From Entamoeba invadens IP1 (Eukaryota > Evosea > Mastigamoebida > Endamoebidae), in NCBI RefSeq assembly GCF_000330505.1, contig NW_004443648.1, forward strand, positions 180,536-244,535: a stretch of 64,000 bases of DNA. Direction: 5' to 3'. Made by a program: the position numbers and the translations under genes. Each line of letters begins with the position of its first letter. Position 1 is the stretch's first letter. A model generated the notes under the pieces. The model did no database searches, was not told the DNA's origin, and was given only the letters and a program-made list of their open reading frames with translations. This document shows, piece after piece, positions 1-10,658 of the stretch.

Positions 1-597
1 ACCCAGTTTGTTTAGAATGTATTCTCGAGCTTTTGTGGATTGCAATTTGATTGTTTGATCATCAACAATAAGTTTATTGTTTTTGTGAATTGACAATTTA
101 CCTTCGATTCCATCAGCCTCGTCTATTTCCAATTTAGTATCAAAGTGATATAAGAAGAGAACGTCTTCAAGATAATGCATGATCTCTTGTCTTTTTTCGA
201 AACTAAATCGCCTATTTGCTGTTTTTTGAGACAGACCAGTTTTGAGAAGGTAATTGATTTTGTCTTTTTTTCGCATTGCAACATAATCTAAAATATTAAG
301 GGTATCCTTTTCAAATACAATTTCTTTGACACGCATAAATTGAAGTGTCTTTGTTGCTAAATGACGAGGCTTACCAATTATTACAGTCGAAAAGCTACTT
401 AAAAGTGTAATATAAATGATACCCAATTCACTTTGAGCAGTTTGCATCGTTTGTGCTCGTCGTGGTATTGGATCATTATCTTCTAAATTGGGAGTTACGT
501 GCCGCAGTGGAAGGTAGTGCATCTTCTTTTTCAAACCTTTAAATAAATAGTTCTTTTTCGTTGTCTTTTGAAAATTTGGTTGTTGAAATAAATTCAT
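1..597 (-). CDS. Unknown protein, C-terminus beyond window edge
   Basis: An open frame of 199 codons reads leftwards from an ATG at 597 to base 1 without a stop, so the gene continues outside the window. The visible part begins MNLFQQPNFQKTTKKNYLF. It is basic at the N-terminus, with a short hydrophobic stretch near residues 60-72 and mixed charged helices after that. Base composition is clearly more GC-rich than the desert to its right, as expected for coding DNA here. I do not recognise a family, and no signal peptide is evident. The start is the first in-frame ATG after the AT-rich spacer. Confidence 0.7.
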   Translation of the reverse strand, partial: MNLFQQPNFQKTTKKNYLFKGLKKKMHYLPLRHVTPNLEDNDPIPRRAQTMQTAQSELGIIYITLLSSFSTVIIGKPRHLATKTLQFMRVKEIVFEKDTLNILDYVAMRKKDKINYLLKTGLSQKTANRRFSFEKRQEIMHYLEDVLFLYHFDTKLEIDEADGIEGKLSIHKNNKLIVDDQTIKLQSTKAREYILNKLG

Positions 598-2036
598 TTC
601 GTGAAAATTAATGTTTTTAAAACGACAACGGAAGTAGAATTACGATGATCAATTGAATTAAACAAAAATTTGATTAATAATTTTAATATTTTAAGCTAAA
701 AATTGCTTTATGTAAATCGAAAGTTTTTTTATGATCATATTTATAGATTGTATTTTTTAAAAAAAAGTTACAATTTGACACCTTTTGATTTAAAAACTAA
801 AATAATCAAACTCAAAAAACCAACAATTTTGATTTAAAATCATTCCCATAATGTAATTTGGAAAAAAAATTAAATAAAATAATTTAAAAGAAATAATATT
901 ATTTGGTTTTTTATTAATTAAACTTATATAATAGATAATAATAATTTTTGTTATAAAATGATAAACTATGAACCAATAATTTAAATTAATATTTATTTAT
1001 AATTAATAAATAATTATTTGATAATAACAAATTATTACAATTTTATTTGTTATACATATTATGATAAATTTTTTACAGTTTTCAGCTATTTAAGAAATTA
1101 TTATATATTAGGAAATAAACTAAAAATGTACTAAAATATATAATAATAATATTAATAAATAATAATTGTTATTTTTGGTTATAAAATTGATTAAAAGTTT
1201 TGATATAATTTTAATTTTAATTATTATTTCAAATAAAAAAAAAAGACAGTAAAACAATACTAAATTAGTAAACCAATGGTTTATTTTATTATATAAACGA
1301 TTTGTATTTTAATTATTCCCCAAATTTTAAATAAAACACCTTTAGTTTTGTTAAACTTCAAATTTGATCTGGTAATTAAAAATCAGAAATATTCAATAAA
1401 TGTATGTAAAATGAAACATTTTAATAATGTTTAGTTAAAACAATTTGGTCAATCATTTGTCATAATAATTTGTCAAGTTTTCGGCGGTAATAACTTTAGA
1501 TAATCAAGAAGATTTAATAACCTCATTATTTTAAGGAAATCAAACTAAAAAAATGATATCTGTTAAGCTTTTTATCAGTTAAATTAGTTTTGCCTAAAGT
1601 GCAATATGTTAAAAAAACACATTGTTTTCTTATATTTGTTTACCATAAAAAAATACTGACAAAAACACCTTAATTTTAATAAAATTTGCCTAACATTTAT
1701 ATTATTCATTTTACACATAATAAGTGTTAAAGTGTCTTTTGTTTGCCTCATCTACAAAAAATCTTTAAACCAAGATCAGACCTCAAACACAAACCGAGAA
1801 AAATTCCGATTTTAAAAATATTCTTTGTTGCACGAAGTTTGCAGAAAGCCCAGAAAATTCGATGGACTCTTCTTTTGATGTTTAAGAATTTCCATCCAAA
1901 AGCCCCGCTTGACGGCCAGACAATGCCGTGAAAACTTCAAAGAACATTCGATACTTTAAAAAAGAAACAATGAATATATAGTAAAAGAACCATAAAAAAA
2001 CCAAACGTGAATAACAGGGTTTGGAGACCTTTGCAC
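598..2036. other. AT-rich intergenic stretch, no gene seen
   Basis: About 1.4 kb of very AT-rich DNA with homopolymer runs. Short open frames in 1743-2103 lack ATG starts and read like chance. No RNA gene or terminal repeats were recognised. Confidence 0.6.
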
Positions 2037-2052
2037 TATAAAAACACTGAAC
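2037..2052 (+). promoter_or_regulatory. TATA-like box plus GAAC core element
   Basis: TATAAAAA lies at about 2037-2044 and CTGAAC directly follows, 20-37 bases before the ATG at 2074. Entamoeba core promoters combine TATA-like, GAAC and Inr elements; the downstream TTCATTTCTC could serve as Inr. The assignment is by position and motif only. Confidence 0.45.
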
Positions 2053-2073
2053 AACAAGATTCATTTCTCCTCG

Positions 2074-2493
2074 ATGAACGTAATTCAACCCACCGCACTT
2101 CACTTGCTTGATTGTTACAAGTTTGTTTCGGCGTCCGAAAGAGGGTTTTCTCCTTCGACTAAAAATAAATGTTTAATATAGTTAACGCCTAGTGATTACG
2201 TTCTGGAGAACGATGAGGACGACTACCAATTCGACATGTCAGACGACAACGAAGCCACTTCGAATGACAGAATTGGTACTTTTAATGACACTAATTGGTC
2301 TGTCCATGACGTCATTATTCCACCAAGAGGCACCAACCCAATCTCTTTGGTTTTAAGTAGTGTTCCTGTTGTTGACTCGGATAACTCAGACTCTGTTTTT
2401 GTTCAAACTGCTGACCCCCGTCTGTGTAAAAGCACTCCATCTGTAAATCATTTCGACGACGACGAAGAGTTCTTCTTTGAGGACGAATTCTGA
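2074..2493 (+). CDS. Small acidic protein, two exons, unknown
   Basis: Exon 1 is 2074-2120 and exon 2 is 2193-2493, giving 115 residues. The 72-nt intron (2121-2192) starts GTTTGTTT and ends CCTAG. Joining restores one frame: MNVIQPTALHLLDCYN continues into DYVLENDEDDYQFD and then the longer open frame that could otherwise be called from the ATG at 2236. The protein is rich in Asp/Glu/Ser and ends in an acidic-aromatic tail (DDDEEFFFEDEF). There is no TM segment or signal peptide. The family is not recognised. The spliced model is supported by the donor consensus, phase, and the GC content of exon 1; the alternative is an 85-residue product from 2236. Confidence 0.65.
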
Positions 2494-2846
2494 TACTGTT
2501 TTTATCTCAACAAGTCTTGTTTTTTGCACACTTTGGTTTTCCTATTTGTTTATAATATATTAATAGTAATATATAGTATAGACATTTCGCTTTTAATTTT
2601 AAATTATTAAAATTAAAAATTATTAACTATCAAATTATAATTTACTTTAATTAATTTTAAAACTAAAGTATGGTTATTTTATTATTATTTTTTTACTATC
2701 AAATGTGTGTAGTTGAATTTATAATAAAGAATTAATATATATAGCTTTTTGATGTAAACCATTTGAAATAATAAAAATATTAGAAATAAAAGATGAAGTT
2801 TTTAGGCTTCGAATTTCTAGCGAAACGACTGAAAAATTAAAAGGTG

Positions 2847-3425
2847 ATGGAAACACGGAATTTCAACTTTAAGGCAGCACCCTTTTTACCTCGGAGCAAA
2901 AGCCTTCAACTCGAAGAAGAAAAAATGAAAAACATCATCAAGCTTTTACCATCGGACACACCACAAGATATCATCGAACAAATCGAAAAGGCAAAACCGG
3001 AGATGCGAGAAATGATTGTCGAGAATTACATATCACAACTGTATGGAAACGTTTTTGATTCGGACGATTCGAGTGGGTCTTGGGAAACCGACACCAACTT
3101 CTGGGAAGAAGAGGGATTGCCGTCGGTGGAGGATTTGATTCAATACGGGAACTACGTGAAGGAAGAGAAATTGAAAGAGGAGTTAAACAACATTTGTGAG
3201 TATATAGACAACACCCCCCCTGATGAAAAAGGACAGGCGCTGTCTTTGAAAACAGCGAAAGAGTATACAGAGAGGTATAACAATGATCCAAGCGTGAATA
3301 CAGGGTATAAGGTCAACCACTGTCAATTGATGACTGTTTCGCAAATGACAAAGAATCAGACGTACGACGAGATAAAAATGACACTTGCAAGATATCACAC
3401 CTTTTTTAATGGCAACTTCGCGTAA
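2847..3425 (+). CDS. Unknown protein, possibly CUE-like helix bundle
   Basis: 192 residues from the ATG at 2847; a GTG three bases upstream extends the frame but is not a credible eukaryotic start. Residues 27-66 (from MKNIIKLLPSDTP) have the spacing of a small three-helix ubiquitin-binding CUE-type domain, with an LPSDTPQDII start and a LYG-type end, but this is a weak resemblance. The middle is acidic (SDDSSGSWETDTNFWEEE), and the rest is charged and helical. No signal peptide or TM helix. It lies in the same orientation as the next gene and is separated from it by about 120 bases. Confidence 0.6.
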   Translation: METRNFNFKAAPFLPRSKSLQLEEEKMKNIIKLLPSDTPQDIIEQIEKAKPEMREMIVENYISQLYGNVFDSDDSSGSWETDTNFWEEEGLPSVEDLIQYGNYVKEEKLKEELNNICEYIDNTPPDEKGQALSLKTAKEYTERYNNDPSVNTGYKVNHCQLMTVSQMTKNQTYDEIKMTLARYHTFFNGNFA

Positions 3426-3543
3426 TGAGGTTTAAAAGCATTGTTAATTTAATAACTTGTTTGTCATTTGTGTTACTTATCAAGGGTTTGTCAATGACTT
3501 TTATTCGTCTTTTTAAAGACGTATCTGTATACAACAAACATCA

Positions 3544-5166
3544 ATGAAGATACTTGAACAGGTGTTTATTAAAAACGTCGTGTTGTATCTCGAAACCAAA
3601 GAAGATGTAATTAACTTGATCTTAGTCAATAAAACAATGACAGAAGCTATCAACACTATGTACATTAATCCTTACAAGCTGACAACAAAATGCTCAATCC
3701 AGGAAGTACTCCAACTCTTCCCAGCACTCCAAACTTTGTATTTATACAGTGGAAACTCTTCAAATTTGAATAACGACGATTTAAAGTCGCAATTGGAAAA
3801 ATTTCCAATCATTGATTTGAACTTGGATGGATACTACGAAAATACAAAAGGAAAAAAAATAGAGAAACACCCACTTTTCAACATCAGAAACATTTTTCAG
3901 AAAATAAGAAAGTTGCGTGTGAATGTGGAACAGATCAAAGCAAGAAATTTTAATTTAGAAGCATGTAAACAACTCACTTCAATTACAGTTATTGAGCACA
4001 ACAACAAAATTGATAGTGCCGAGGTAATGAGTCGTATCGCAAAACACAAGACGTTGAAAACAGTAGTTTTAATACTCACATGTACCAACGCATTGGAATT
4101 GATAAAGAGAGTCAACTTTAGTGAACACATGCAAACGAATTACAAGCTTATAGTGATAGCTTCACAAAAAATTGTTAAAGAACCAAATTACATAAATTTT
4201 ACACAACTTCCTGAAAACGTCAAAGTGTACACCACGTATATTTCTAAAAATACAATCGAACAGAACATCGATTTTGTACCTCTGACAAAATGTGTTGTGA
4301 CACAACTAGACTGCGGAATCAAAATTATGAAAGACGTTGGAAATCATGTGGACTATGTGACGGATATACTACAAAAGTGTTTGACTAACAAAGTGCGAGT
4401 TGCTTCATTTGGCAAACACAAATACACAGAAGTTAATGATTATGCAGACAGACAAATCAACACCCTTGATTTAAGTCAATGTGAAACAATAAGCGAAATT
4501 GAAATTAAAAATGTCCACCATTGCGTAATAACTGTTCCAAATAGGGCAAGAAATATTTTTATCCAGCATGTGAACAAAGACACGACAATAGAAATGGCTA
4601 ACTGTCGTCCAAGTGTTTTAAATATTTTTTATTGTAAGGCGGACATGTCTTGTATTAATGATGACAATATAAAAGAGCTTTGGATCGATTCTTTAGATAC
4701 TATTCAATTTAAACATAAAAATCAAATCATCGGACACAAATATGTCGTCAACTTGGACATCGTCAAGACGTATATAGTTCAAAACTACTCAACTCCTCAT
4801 GAATTTGTTTTAGAAAAGGGTGGCAAAGTAATTACAAGTTTTAGTGTTGGTGTCTTTGAAATGGAATATCCTCTTAAATTACAAATTGATATTCCTGGCT
4901 CTCTTATTGATCTAACACAAATACCATTAAATGAGTTCACTATTTATAACGACCAGGAAGAGTTACTAGAATTTGATAATCCAGTAAAACTTGGAGATGT
5001 CAAGGATGTTTCAATAAGTGGTGTTTGTTTGAATGATTTAAGTGTTGGAAATGTCAATTCCATTTCATTGAGTGTGGTGAAAATACGGAAGTTCAAAATT
5101 ATAAGTGCAAAATATTTTAGCATTCAAGAATCGACACTCAATATAGAAAATTTGGAATTCCTTTAA
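3544..5166 (+). CDS. F-box-like / leucine-rich repeat family protein
   Basis: 540 residues in one exon from ATG 3544. Residues 1-40 (MKILEQVFIKNVVLYLETKE followed by DVINLILVNKTM) have the F-box-like helix pattern that opens a large family of Entamoeba proteins. The rest is a string of irregular leucine/isoleucine-rich beta segments (for example LQTLYLYSG, IDLNLDGYY, ELWIDSLDTI) like a degenerate LRR solenoid. No signal peptide or TM helix. An adaptor role in ubiquitin ligation is only what the N-terminal fold suggests; no substrate can be inferred. The start is set by the first ATG, following CAAACATCA. Confidence 0.7.
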   Translation: MKILEQVFIKNVVLYLETKEDVINLILVNKTMTEAINTMYINPYKLTTKCSIQEVLQLFPALQTLYLYSGNSSNLNNDDLKSQLEKFPIIDLNLDGYYENTKGKKIEKHPLFNIRNIFQKIRKLRVNVEQIKARNFNLEACKQLTSITVIEHNNKIDSAEVMSRIAKHKTLKTVVLILTCTNALELIKRVNFSEHMQTNYKLIVIASQKIVKEPNYINFTQLPENVKVYTTYISKNTIEQNIDFVPLTKCVVTQLDCGIKIMKDVGNHVDYVTDILQKCLTNKVRVASFGKHKYTEVNDYADRQINTLDLSQCETISEIEIKNVHHCVITVPNRARNIFIQHVNKDTTIEMANCRPSVLNIFYCKADMSCINDDNIKELWIDSLDTIQFKHKNQIIGHKYVVNLDIVKTYIVQNYSTPHEFVLEKGGKVITSFSVGVFEMEYPLKLQIDIPGSLIDLTQIPLNEFTIYNDQEELLEFDNPVKLGDVKDVSISGVCLNDLSVGNVNSISLSVVKIRKFKIISAKYFSIQESTLNIENLEFL

Positions 5167-5580
5167 AGTTTTGAACCTTTTTTTAAATTGATCTGTTTTT
5201 TTTATTTTTTTATAGTACTTTTATAACTTAATAAAAGCTTCCTAGATAATTTATTTATAATTTTGATTATAGAAATAATTTAATTAATTTGTTTTTATTA
5301 TATAATTAAATATAAATATACTATACTAAAATTATTATAATAATATAGTATATAAATATAAATTATTTTACTATTTAAACTGTCACATAATAAATCAAAA
5401 ACCAACAATAAAAGTGTAGAAAAACTAGAGAACTTTTGCAAAACTTCTTGTTGCAAAACAAAAAAAAATGCTCAGTCTTATAATATAGAAGTATAAAAAA
5501 AACTATTTCATAAATAAGTGTTGTTGAAAGTTTCTTTTTTTAATTTCTCAGGGTGCGAACTTTGATGAACATATACAAAG
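5167..5580. other. AT-rich intergenic stretch
   Basis: About 410 bases, dominated by A/T runs and TATA-like words; nothing coding seen. GAAC words at about 5549 and 5565 sit just upstream of the phosphatase start and may be core promoter elements. Confidence 0.5.
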
Positions 5581-7495
5581 ATGAAAGGTGGGCTTCTGAC
5601 ACGGCGTGACTTCTTTAAAGACGGTCGTTACAATACAGATATTCTTCAAGAACATTTCCAACATGGTGGGTTGATAGAAAAAGAAACTGTTATAACAATA
5701 ATTGATGAAGCAAAGATGCTACTAATAAAAGAACCAAACATGGTTGAAGTCGAAGAGAATGCTCTTATATTTGGCGATATCCATGGCAATTATTTCAACT
5801 TTTTAAATATTTTGAATGATGCACAATGGGTAAATTTGTCACATGTAAAGGTGTTTCTTGGTGATTATGTTGACAGAGGAAAGTACTCGACGGAAACAAT
5901 GATCACTTTGTTGTGTCTTAAAATCAATTCACCAGAAGGGTTTGCTGTCTTTGGTTCTTTTTTTAGAACATCAGTATAGTATAAATTACTATACAAATCT
6001 AGAAAATGTTATATTTATTTATAGCATTCTATTCAATATATTCAACTGACTGTATAGTGTTATTTTACTACGAGGAAACCACGAGTCTGCTGCAATGACA
6101 CACATTTTTGGGTTTGAAAGAGAGTGCACGTGGAAATACGACAGTGGGGTCTACAACAAATTTATCGAACTTTTCAGAACATTACCACTTTGTGTCTATT
6201 TGAGTCTCCCTCTTGGAAATTTCTTCTTGTGTCATGGAGGCCTGTCGCCGTCACTTCACTCGGTGAACCAAATCAAATTGATTGATAGATTTAGAGAAAT
6301 TCCAGAGATTGGTGTGTTCAGTGATATGTTATGGAGTGACCCGTTAATGTATGAGACCTATGACGAGAAGTATGAGAATGGTGAAATAAATGATGATTGG
6401 TTCGATGTGACGTACTTACACAATGACAGTAGAGACTGCTCTTACTTCTATGGATATGAGGCCATCGTCACTTTTCTTGAAAACAACGACTTGCGAGCAC
6501 TAATAAGAGCACACGAGTGTGTAGATGGTGTTCAACAATACGACTTTGAAAGTGATGACCACATTCCAATTATGTTTACTGTATTTTCATCTGCTGGATA
6601 TAATGGAACCAACAGAGGAGGTTCTATTTTTATGGGAGATGATGGGATGAAGGTGAAGTTGTACGGGTACACCGACCCTGTTTTCAAAGACCCATTCTAT
6701 TTCGATACATTCAATTACTCTCTTCAAGCGTTCTTTGATCAGTTCCAGGGTATCTGTGGACAAATGATGTTGTATATGTTCGATGTCCAAGAAGAAGATA
6801 AAGAAGAGGACATTACAAAGACGTTAGAACAATTGGACTCGAGTCTGTCTAACACACTTCATCCATTTACAATCGAATCTTTTGAAAAAGATAAGGAGAC
6901 AAAAGAGAGTGTTAATGATACCAGTGAAAATAAAGTCATAATTGAAAAGAAGTATATACCTGACAAATGCGAACAGAAGGTCGAACAGAAAGTAAAGCTT
7001 CCTGAACCAAAGTTTGTCAAGAAGTCGGAGGAAACTCCACTACAAAATCAAATAGAAGCACTTCAAAAGAGGCAAAATAATAGAAAAGTCGTTGTGACCA
7101 ATTCTTGTGTAAATGCACCACTGATTAATACAAATAAGAATATACAACCATCAAGCAGAATAGATATGGTCAATAAAACTTCTTCATTGGCATCGTCCCA
7201 AGAAAATGATATATCATCACTACCTTCAACTAATATCATCCTCGGCAACACAGAAAGAAAATTGTTTATGTCACTCACGGGATTCGAAAAGAAGAAGTCT
7301 GGATTTAAAAATAGACTCAACAAGTTCTACGAGTCAGCACCACCAACTCTGGCACAACTCAGAGAGTACTGGAATAAGTCTTTGAAAGAATCACAATCTT
7401 CAAAAGAAACACCAATGGACTCATCTAAAAATTCACTGAATTCTTCAGAGTCTGATCTCATCTCCAAGCACTTAGTTTTTAATTTCGATAATTGA
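5581..7495 (+). CDS. PPP-family serine/threonine phosphatase, two exons
   Basis: Exons 5581-5939 and 6058-7495 give 598 residues. The 118-nt intron starts GTTTGC and ends TATAG; joining yields SPEGVILLRGNHE, the family's third catalytic block. All the signature motifs are present: GDIHG (65-69), GDYVDRG (94-100), GNHE (126-129), HGG (179-181) and RAHE (about 270). The metal ligands and the catalytic His are therefore intact, and the enzyme should hydrolyse phosphoserine/threonine. Residues after about 370 form a long low-complexity Ser/Lys/Glu tail, unlike the compact PP1/PP2A catalytic subunits, and may target or regulate it. An inserted acidic loop (NGEINDDW) follows the SDPL block. The subfamily is unresolved. 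Confidence 0.92.
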
Positions 7496-7736
7496 TTTGC
7501 TGTTTTGTTACATTATTTGAAAAACCTTTGTTGGTGTCATCTAGTGACGGGGAAACTCCAAACCCATTTTAATGTTTTTACAAATGTTATATCAAAATAA
7601 AACCGTAGATTTATTTTCTGGTAAATATAAACTATTTATATGGAATTTGTTTACAAAACAAAGAGAGAATATTAGACTCCGAGCGGAGATATGAAAAAGC
7701 CCTTATAAAGTCTGAACTTGGCGAGCAAAGAGATTG

Positions 7737-8243
7737 ATGGGTTTCTTTGTTTTAATCACACTTGTTATACTCAAAGCATCAAGTGAAGACTTACATAAGA
7801 AAAAAGAAGATATTGTATGTCAAAAAGATGGATTTTATTGTGTAGATGGACACCCCNNNNNNNNNNNNNNNNNNNNNNNNNNNNNNNNNNNNNNNNNNNN
7901 NNNNNNNNNNNNNNNNNNNNNNNNNNNNNNNNNNNNNNNNNNNNNNNNNNNNNNNNAGTGTGGTACTAAAGGCTATTATTCTTTCCATGAGCAGCCATGT
8001 TTCAGTATCAAAAGAACATTCAACAGTGATGTCAAAAAGATAGACAACAACAATAATGAGTATGAAGGGATATGTCAGTCAGATGGTTATTATTGTGTGA
8101 ACGATGGCGAACATAATGACCAATTCTATATGTGTTCCGATTCTTTCAAAGGCTTCCTGAAATGCCCAAGAGGAACGAAGTGTGGAAATGTATTAAATAA
8201 TCCATGTCACACCAATCCATGTGTCAATATACAAGAAGAGTAG
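7737..8243 (+). CDS. Jacob-like chitin-binding cyst-wall lectin (gap inside)
   Basis: Starts at ATG 7737 with a signal peptide (MGFFVLITLVILKASS). Cys-rich modules follow, each with the spacing C-x-(S/K)DG(F/Y)YCV...C...C (DGFYCVDGH, DGYYCVNDGEHN, CPRGTKCG). This matches the six-Cys chitin-binding domain of Entamoeba Jacob lectins and chitinases, which cross-link chitin in the cyst wall. A 100-N gap removes the middle; the frame happens to be open across it, but its true length is unknown, so the number of modules is uncertain. TTATAAAG and TCTGAACTT precede the start by 20-40 bases. Expression during encystation is inferred from the family only. Confidence 0.8.
   Translation: MGFFVLITLVILKASSEDLHKKKEDIVCQKDGFYCVDGHPXXXXXXXXXXXXXXXXXXXXXXXXXXXXXXXXXXCGTKGYYSFHEQPCFSIKRTFNSDVKKIDNNNNEYEGICQSDGYYCVNDGEHNDQFYMCSDSFKGFLKCPRGTKCGNVLNNPCHTNPCVNIQEE
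7857..7956. other. Assembly gap (100 N)
   Basis: Exactly 100 N inside the lectin gene, most likely a placeholder rather than a measured distance. Confidence 0.95.
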
Positions 8244-8321
8244 ACTTTAACTTAGTGCGAATGTATTTCTTTATTGTTACCTTTGATATATATTATAGTA
8301 TTATACATTATACTATAATAA

Positions 8322-8448
8322 TATAACAATATAACAATATAACAATATAATACTATAATACTATAATACTATAATACTATAATACTATAATACTATAATA
8401 CTATAATACTATAATACTATAATACTATAATACTATAATACTATAATA
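8322..8448. repeat. 8-bp minisatellite, ACTATAAT units after ATAACAAT units
   Basis: A head-to-tail array with period 8. Three to four copies of ATAACAAT (about 8322-8348) change into roughly twelve copies of ACTATAAT (about 8350-8448). It lies in the spacer between the convergent lectin and PPTase genes. Copy number is read by eye. Confidence 0.85.
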
Positions 8449-8485
8449 ATAACAATAGTAATATAATAATAATATAATAATACCA

Positions 8486-9265
8486 TTATAAGTCAGACAA
8501 GAAGTGGGTGAATTGAATTGTAACATTGTCATATTGCTTCAGAGAAGCACAACAACACACAAATTGAGTATTGATGTGAAACAAGTTACAAAACAATTGA
8601 ACTCCTCCACATTCGACGCAAAATTGAGTTTCTTTTGTATTTAATTGTAGCTCATGTCGACTCTCTTGAATTCTTATTAATGGTACCTCAGTTATTACTA
8701 TTTTATTCATTTCCTCTGTTATTCCATCTCCAGTTGTTTTTAACACTGCTTCTTTTATACACCAATGAATTCCAAAAAATTCAATCCGCCGGTCAATCTC
8801 ATTATTGTGAGATGTCAGAAATTCCAATTCTTTTGCTGTCAAAAAGTCACTCATCAACTCAACCATTTGAATAAACTTGTCTTCGTTTCGGGAAAATCTG
8901 TTCAGATTAACAACATCAACACCAACAGGACATTCACTTTCAAAAAAGACAACAACTCTGTCGTGACTCCAATTACATTGAATTTTACTTGAAATCAACT
9001 CGACTTTCCCGTACTTCCCTACTCTTTCGTTTTCTTGTGTGATCCCAAAACGTGTGTAAAACTCGTTTCTCATTGCTCTTGAAACTACAAATTCAACGGC
9101 AACTGGAATTTCATGGGTTTTTCGTTTTTGCCCAAATTCGTCAAAACCCTGAAATTTGGTGATTTGTAAAAATTCGTCATTGCGAACAAAACGAAGGAGT
9201 TTGTTGAACTGAGAAAGGCTAACTGGTTTCGGAAGTTCAATTGATAACTTTCCTGCTCTCTCCAT
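8486..9265 (-). CDS. 4'-phosphopantetheinyl transferase (AASDHPPT/Sfp type)
   Basis: 259 residues from ATG 9265; an upstream extension lacks an ATG and hits a TAG. Two diagnostic blocks are present: VGVDVVNLNRF (about 114-124), holding the Mg-binding Asp, and FFGIHWCIKEAVLKTTGDGI (about 163-182), holding the W-x3-KE-x3-K motif. The enzyme moves phosphopantetheine from CoA to a Ser on acyl- or peptidyl-carrier domains. The two-half layout and length fit the Sfp/AASDHPPT group rather than AcpS trimers. No carrier protein is in the window, so the substrate is unknown. A short upstream exon adding an N-terminus cannot be excluded. Confidence 0.88.
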   Translation of the reverse strand: MERAGKLSIELPKPVSLSQFNKLLRFVRNDEFLQITKFQGFDEFGQKRKTHEIPVAVEFVVSRAMRNEFYTRFGITQENERVGKYGKVELISSKIQCNWSHDRVVVFFESECPVGVDVVNLNRFSRNEDKFIQMVELMSDFLTAKELEFLTSHNNEIDRRIEFFGIHWCIKEAVLKTTGDGITEEMNKIVITEVPLIRIQESRHELQLNTKETQFCVECGGVQLFCNLFHINTQFVCCCASLKQYDNVTIQFTHFLSDL

Positions 9266-9463
9266 CGAACAATCAAAAAAATACAAACCAGTTTCCAATG
9301 ATGAATTCTAATAATAATACTCATTAAAACTATATAGTATAGTTGTTTTATAGTTTATGATGTATTATATAAAAATACACGCTTTGAATTAGTTAAATGT
9401 ATTATAAAAAACTATATTTTGAAGGGTATAAAAAAGAAAAGAGAGAACTGTAAGTTATTCAAG

Positions 9464-9954
9464 ATGGTGACTTTCCAGCAACTCATAGAAAACCTAAAGG
9501 TTTGGTTCGAAGATTTCGAGTTGACTGAGTATCACATCTACGCTCTTTGTGTCGCTGCAGTTCTGATTATAGCTTTAATGATATACATTGTAATTCGCAG
9601 AATGTTTGTTTTAGTTACTTTTAATTATAAAGAAATGAGAAATTATAATTAACTGTAATTTTGACGGAAAGAAAACACCAAAACGAAGTCCTCAAATGGG
9701 AACAACAAACACACGGACCAACAACTACAATGTCGAACCTGTCATCAGTCTCGTCCGCGTCAACTATCCGGAGACTCTCCACACAAAAAGAGAAGACACT
9801 TTCTATTGTGAGTTGCCCATCAGACGGGAAGATCATTCCACCATCACAACTCCCGTCAGTCAAGTCCCGACTTTTTGAAGAGGAAAGAACTTACTCGGGC
9901 TCCCTGGCCTCTCATCAGAACTCGTTCCTCCAGTCAAAATCTAAATTGAACTGA
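9464..9954 (+). CDS. Single-pass membrane protein with Ser-rich tail, unknown
   Basis: Exons 9464-9603 and 9672-9954 give 140 residues. The intron (68 nt) begins GTTTGTTTTAG and is closed at GGAAAG; this acceptor is the only one that joins TM helix and tail in one frame (IVIRR-I-KHQNEV). A short N-terminal amphipathic stretch is followed by one TM helix (YALCVAAVLIIALMIYIVI, about 27-45) and a roughly 90-residue cytoplasmic tail rich in Ser/Thr/Pro. The protein resembles a small type III membrane adaptor; the family is not recognised. If unspliced, the first exon would encode about 63 residues ending after the TM helix. Confidence 0.6.
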
Positions 9955-10233
9955 TTGTTTTTTACTATTTCTTATTATTTGTTTTTACTCTTTGTTCTAT
10001 TTTTATATTAGTATTTGATTATACTTAAATATATACTATATATTTAATAAAAAAATGATATAGTAATAAAACGATAAAAAAAAGCATATAGTTTCGTTTT
10101 TGACAAACACAACCAACGGATTTTACCGTTTTGATGACGAACTGAACAAATCTCGTCTCGTTTTGATGAACAGTTGATGTGTCAGTGAGAAGTTGACAAA
10201 TATAAAGATTTTTGGTGGAACGAGAACCTAAAA

Positions 10234-10527
10234 ATGCAAAAAGTTCAGCCTTCACAAATCCGCAGTGCAAAGAGCAACCTTTCGCATGTTGAGTTTGTCA
10301 ACGACAGGAGCTCTCCAGCTATTCCGGACAAAAAAGACTTTGTTTTTAAAAGAAAAGAAAGCGATCCCTTTGCTTTTCTTCCATTTCAGCATTACTTTCT
10401 CAAACATGTGACCACTAACGACAAAAGCGCTCCAATCATTCCAAAGAACATCAACAATCTTTTCAACCCAAAGTATCAAATGGTGATGTCAGAAATACTT
10501 TCCAAGACCCAAAACCGGGTGGACTGA
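10234..10527 (+). CDS. Small basic protein, unknown
   Basis: 97 residues from ATG 10234, with GAGAACCTA 8-16 bases upstream (GAAC-like element). It is rich in Pro, Lys and Phe and largely predicted unstructured; two similar words (SSPAIPDKKDF and SAPIIPKNINNL) suggest a short internal repeat. No TM, signal or Cys motif. The function is unknown. Confidence 0.6.
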   Translation: MQKVQPSQIRSAKSNLSHVEFVNDRSSPAIPDKKDFVFKRKESDPFAFLPFQHYFLKHVTTNDKSAPIIPKNINNLFNPKYQMVMSEILSKTQNRVD

Positions 10528-10658
10528 TTTATGTTATTTAAAATGTTTTTATATTTTTTTTAACAAATTTAAAATGTTATACAAAACATTTTATGTTTTA
10601 TATAACAAAATTGTATAACAAAAAAATAATTTTAAGGAAAGTACTAGAAAGATCAAAG

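Noticed and set aside
1743..2103. Open frames of 62 (plus) and 73 (minus) codons
   Set aside because: Both begin at TTG/GTG, overlap each other, and the plus frame is low complexity; the minus one covers the promoter and first exon of the 2074 gene.
7530..7560. tRNA-like segment (CATCTAGTGACGGGGAAACTCC)
   Set aside because: No acceptor stem pairing or complete cloverleaf could be drawn; no tRNA gene is convincing anywhere in the window.
8322..8448. Possible CRISPR-like array
   Set aside because: Units are 8 bp, contiguous and without unique spacers; it is a minisatellite, and the genome is eukaryotic.
9263..9298. Longer N-terminus (ETGLYFFDCS) for the phosphopantetheinyl transferase
   Set aside because: It begins at TTG and an in-frame TAG lies just upstream; the first usable ATG is 9265.
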